Below are positions 5,286 through 7,269 of a stretch of DNA of 7,269 bases, piece by piece. The notes below the pieces were generated by a model. The model did not search any database. It worked only from the letters and a program-made list of their open reading frames with translations, and was not told the DNA's origin. Each line of letters opens with the position of its first letter. Positions within the stretch are counted from its first letter, which is position 1. The translations under genes were made by a program, and so were the position numbers. Origin of the DNA: Candidatus Heimdallarchaeota archaeon. GTDB lineage: Archaea > Asgardarchaeota > Heimdallarchaeia > Heimdallarchaeales > Kariarchaeaceae. The DNA lies in NCBI GenBank assembly GCA_029882335.1, contig JAOUKW010000209.1, forward strand, positions 1 to 7,269, in the 5' to 3' direction.

Positions 5286-6482
5286 TTGTGTTTTAATTGT
5301 AATGAAGAATTATTTGAAAATAATATTTTTTGTATGTTTTGTGGAGAAAAACATGAGAATATACAAAATAAAGTTAAAATCCAAGAAGAACCCTCAAATA
5401 TAAACAATATACCTAAGGAGGATTTATTGGAATTAATATCTATCTTACAAGAAGAAATTGAAAATCTTCAGCCTTTGAAATCACAAAGATATAGTTTGGA
5501 CATCGAAATTCTTGAATTTAAAAGTCAGCTTGGTAGAGTAAATAACTCATTAAAAGAATTAGAAAAACAACTAAGAATTAAACAGAACAAATATGAAAAA
5601 TTCAAGAATAGCTTTTCATTTAAAAAATTGATTTTTAAATTAGTTCGAAAGTTTGACAAGACTCTCGAAACTATAAAATTAGAATACATTAAGGTATTAA
5701 ATGAATACAAGAGTGTCGAAATGGATAAAGGTGATTTAGTCAAACTAATAAAAAACAGGAATGAAGAACTTAATTATATTGATTCCATCTTACAAGATGA
5801 AAATAGAATGAATTATAAGATGCATCAAATGGAAGAAGAATTGAGTAAATTTATTAAAGATGGAAGATTAAATGAATTACAAGCTATACTTGCTCAAAAA
5901 ATTGATGAAATGAAAGAGATCACTGATGTTAAAAATAAGACCGATAAGATTTATAGATACTTAACTATGGCAAGTAAAAACTATCAGGATGCGGTCGAAA
6001 TTTTAAAATTGTCTAAAAGTATAGATCTTATTAGAATTGATTCTTTAAGTTTAAAATATGTTGATGTTGATTTCCTTGATGTCAATCCTAAGAAAAAATC
6101 AGAAAATAAAAAAACGTCTATGCAACTAATTCAAAAAGCAAGTAGATCAATTTACATAGCCTACAAATTATTAAAATCAACTAAATTTCCAAATAATAGT
6201 TTGTTTTCTAACTTTATTGATGAAAAGCAACTCTATAATACTCCAGTAGATGACCTTGTTAAACAAATATTTGGAGACTTAAAATCAATTTTTAGAAATA
6301 GTAATCCATCATTAATCATACACACAACAGTTGTAAAGGTGAAGGAGCAAATTATAGCATTTAAACCGATTTATTTGAGTAATAAGGAAACATTTGAATT
6401 TAAGCAAACTGAAATAAAAGAAATAAAAGTTGACATCAAAAATCTTAAAAAATCATTAATTGCTGAATTAAAGGGAAATTAG
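5286..6482 (+). CDS. Zinc-ribbon, long coiled-coil protein of unknown function
   Basis: I do not recognise this 398-residue protein. It begins with a compact zinc ribbon, C2-x2-C5 and C16-x2-C19 (CFNC and CMFC followed by GEK), like the short treble-clef/zinc-ribbon heads found on many archaeal proteins. A linker (about 22-42) leads to long coiled coils at about 45-108 and 122-225, broken by a basic patch near 108-122 (FSFKKLIFKLVRKF). The remaining 225-398 looks partly globular, with helices, a lysine-rich loop (268-278) and strands near 343-365. There is no signal peptide or membrane span. The gene starts with TTG directly after an in-frame TAA; an ATG lies three codons earlier (5277), giving ATG-TCT-TAA-TTG. 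Either TTG is the true start or the original ATG start was cut off by a nonsense change. Roles in tethering, chromosome or cytoskeleton organisation can be imagined but are not supported by any motif. Confidence 0.8.
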   Translation: MCFNCNEELFENNIFCMFCGEKHENIQNKVKIQEEPSNINNIPKEDLLELISILQEEIENLQPLKSQRYSLDIEILEFKSQLGRVNNSLKELEKQLRIKQNKYEKFKNSFSFKKLIFKLVRKFDKTLETIKLEYIKVLNEYKSVEMDKGDLVKLIKNRNEELNYIDSILQDENRMNYKMHQMEEELSKFIKDGRLNELQAILAQKIDEMKEITDVKNKTDKIYRYLTMASKNYQDAVEILKLSKSIDLIRIDSLSLKYVDVDFLDVNPKKKSENKKTSMQLIQKASRSIYIAYKLLKSTKFPNNSLFSNFIDEKQLYNTPVDDLVKQIFGDLKSIFRNSNPSLIIHTTVVKVKEQIIAFKPIYLSNKETFEFKQTEIKEIKVDIKNLKKSLIAELKGN

Positions 6483-6865
6483 TTAAATATTTAGTTGAAT
6501 CAAACAATTAATAAGTAATTAATTATTGTGATAAATTTCATTTTCTGAATTAATGATGACTTAAATAAGTTAGTCAAAACCAATAAAAACTTTAATTTGA
6601 TTATTGAATGAATTAATATGATAATAAGACATTAACTTGGATTCAATAATGAAATTAAAAATTTCAAGATTTAAAACTAATAAAAACTTGGGATTTATAT
6701 TGATTTTTCAATTTTAATGACTTGTTCATTTATGGTGTCAATGATCAATTATTTAAATAACGAATAAATTATGTAATTTATGCTTGGTGAATACTTTTGT
6801 CTATAATCAATTTATTATCTTAAAGCAGAAGCATAATATCAAGTTATTTTTAAATTTTCGATTTG
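6483..6865. other. Noncoding AT-rich region between the coiled-coil gene and cysS
   Basis: No convincing gene is present; the longest ATG frames I found are about 20 codons. The stretch contains a 17-base direct repeat with one mismatch, AAAAC[C/T]AATAAAAACTT, at 6576-6592 and 6673-6689; a 12-base palindrome TTATTTAAATAA (6749-6760); an 8-base inverted repeat ATAAATTA-TG-TAATTTAT (6764-6781); and a weak bulged hairpin about 23 bases after the coiled-coil stop codon (6504-6529). The promoter of cysS lies at its right end. Base composition alone explains some of the palindromes. Confidence 0.55.
6834..6839 (+). promoter_or_regulatory. TATA-like box of cysS
   Basis: TAATAT is centred about 29 bases before an in-frame ATG at 6866 and 35 before the ATG at 6872, so a leaderless or very short-leader transcript is predicted. 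A nearby TTTTTAAA (6847-6854) is too close to either start to serve. Confidence 0.3.
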
Positions 6866-6871
6866 ATGATT

Positions 6872-7269
6872 ATGGCACATAAGGTTTATTTATTTAATAC
6901 ATTATCCCGAAAGAAGGAATTATTTACTCCACTAAATGAAGACATTACAACTGTATATACTTGTGGTCAAACAGTGTATGAAGATGTTCATGTAGGAAAT
7001 GCAAAAACCTATGCTGTATGGGATTTATTGGTTAGAACCTTACGACATCTTGGTTTTGATGTAAAACACGTTCAGAATTTTACTGATGTTGGACATTTAA
7101 CAGATGATGCAGATGCGGGTGAAGATAAAATTATCAAAAAAGCAAAATCACTAAATACACATCCTATGGAATTAGTTGATAGTCAAATTGAAGAATATTA
7201 TGAGGTAATGGACGAAATAAAAATTCAAAGACCTCAAATTGCTCCCCGAGCAACAGGTCATCTAATAGA
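6872..7269 (+). CDS. cysS: Cysteinyl-tRNA synthetase, N-terminal part (cut by right edge)
   Basis: CysRS attaches cysteine to tRNA-Cys in the cytoplasm. The visible 132 residues cover the start of the class I Rossmann catalytic domain: VYTCGQTVYEDVHVGNAKTY (28-47) contains the zinc-ligand cysteine C31 and the HIGH signature in the form HVGN (40-43), and VQNFTDVGHLTDDAD (67-81) with GEDKI is a CysRS hallmark. PRATGH (125-130) corresponds to the conserved PRATEH-like segment. GQT replaces the commoner GPT after C31, which occurs in some lineages. The KMSKS loop and anticodon-binding domain lie beyond the window. ATG at 6872 gives the usual short N-terminus, while an in-frame ATG at 6866 would add two residues and fits the TATA spacing better. 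An in-frame TAA at 6851 limits any longer form. Confidence 0.95.
   Translation, partial: MAHKVYLFNTLSRKKELFTPLNEDITTVYTCGQTVYEDVHVGNAKTYAVWDLLVRTLRHLGFDVKHVQNFTDVGHLTDDADAGEDKIIKKAKSLNTHPMELVDSQIEEYYEVMDEIKIQRPQIAPRATGHLI

Noticed and set aside
5525..5743. 72-codon minus-strand ORF inside the zinc-ribbon gene
   Set aside because: It lies within a much longer coding frame on the opposite strand and has no motif.
6552..6558. ATGATGA matching the C box of a C/D guide RNA
   Set aside because: No CTGA D box at suitable spacing and no terminal stem were found downstream.
6649..6717. 22-codon ORF (starting MKLKISRFK) before cysS
   Set aside because: No clear promoter, unremarkable composition and short length; similar frames are expected by chance in AT-rich DNA.

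Overview
The window looks like a piece of an archaeal chromosome with low gene density and very high A+T content (by eye G+C is below about 30-33%). The archaeal call rests on a full-length transcription factor B (TFB/TFIIB-like) gene, on A/T-rich TATA-like boxes centred about 25-35 bases before most start codons with no clear Shine-Dalgarno sites, and on a cysteinyl-tRNA synthetase. A eukaryotic-type PPP serine/threonine phosphatase and a zinc-ribbon/coiled-coil orphan would fit an Asgard-type or related archaeon, but the phylum is inference; one window without database searches cannot settle it.

Layout, left to right. (1) Minus strand: a partial gene running off the left edge (1-360; small alpha/beta protein, perhaps STAS/SpoIIAA-like), then tfb (387-1349). 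(2) A 440-base AT-rich intergenic region with the divergent promoters of tfb and the next gene. (3) Plus strand: a PPP-family protein phosphatase (1790-2755) and a six-helix LysE/RhtB-type exporter (2826-3494). (4) Minus strand, convergent with the exporter: a cation diffusion facilitator with a histidine-rich N-terminal tail (3528-4652) and a small coiled-coil protein (4762-5025). (5) Plus strand, divergent from the last: a 398-residue protein with an N-terminal CxxC...CxxC zinc ribbon and long coiled coils (5286-6482), of unknown function. (6) A 390-base noncoding stretch with AT-rich palindromes and a short direct repeat, then the 5' part of cysS (6872 to the right edge).

Nothing looks like a tight operon: nearly every gene has its own candidate TATA box and gaps are long. 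Functionally the window mixes basal transcription (TFB), translation (CysRS), protein dephosphorylation (PPP), metal and small-solute export (CDF, LysE-type) and two coiled-coil proteins of unknown role. There are no rRNA or tRNA genes, CRISPR arrays, transposases or integrases that I can see.

The least explained part is 4762-6482: a divergent pair of coiled-coil genes, both apparently starting with TTG about 34 bases after a TATA-like box, with an ATG-TCT-TAA start-stop mini-ORF directly before the larger gene and a duplicated promoter-like element with a 19-codon ORF just upstream. This is a candidate for follow-up, not a demonstrated new system.
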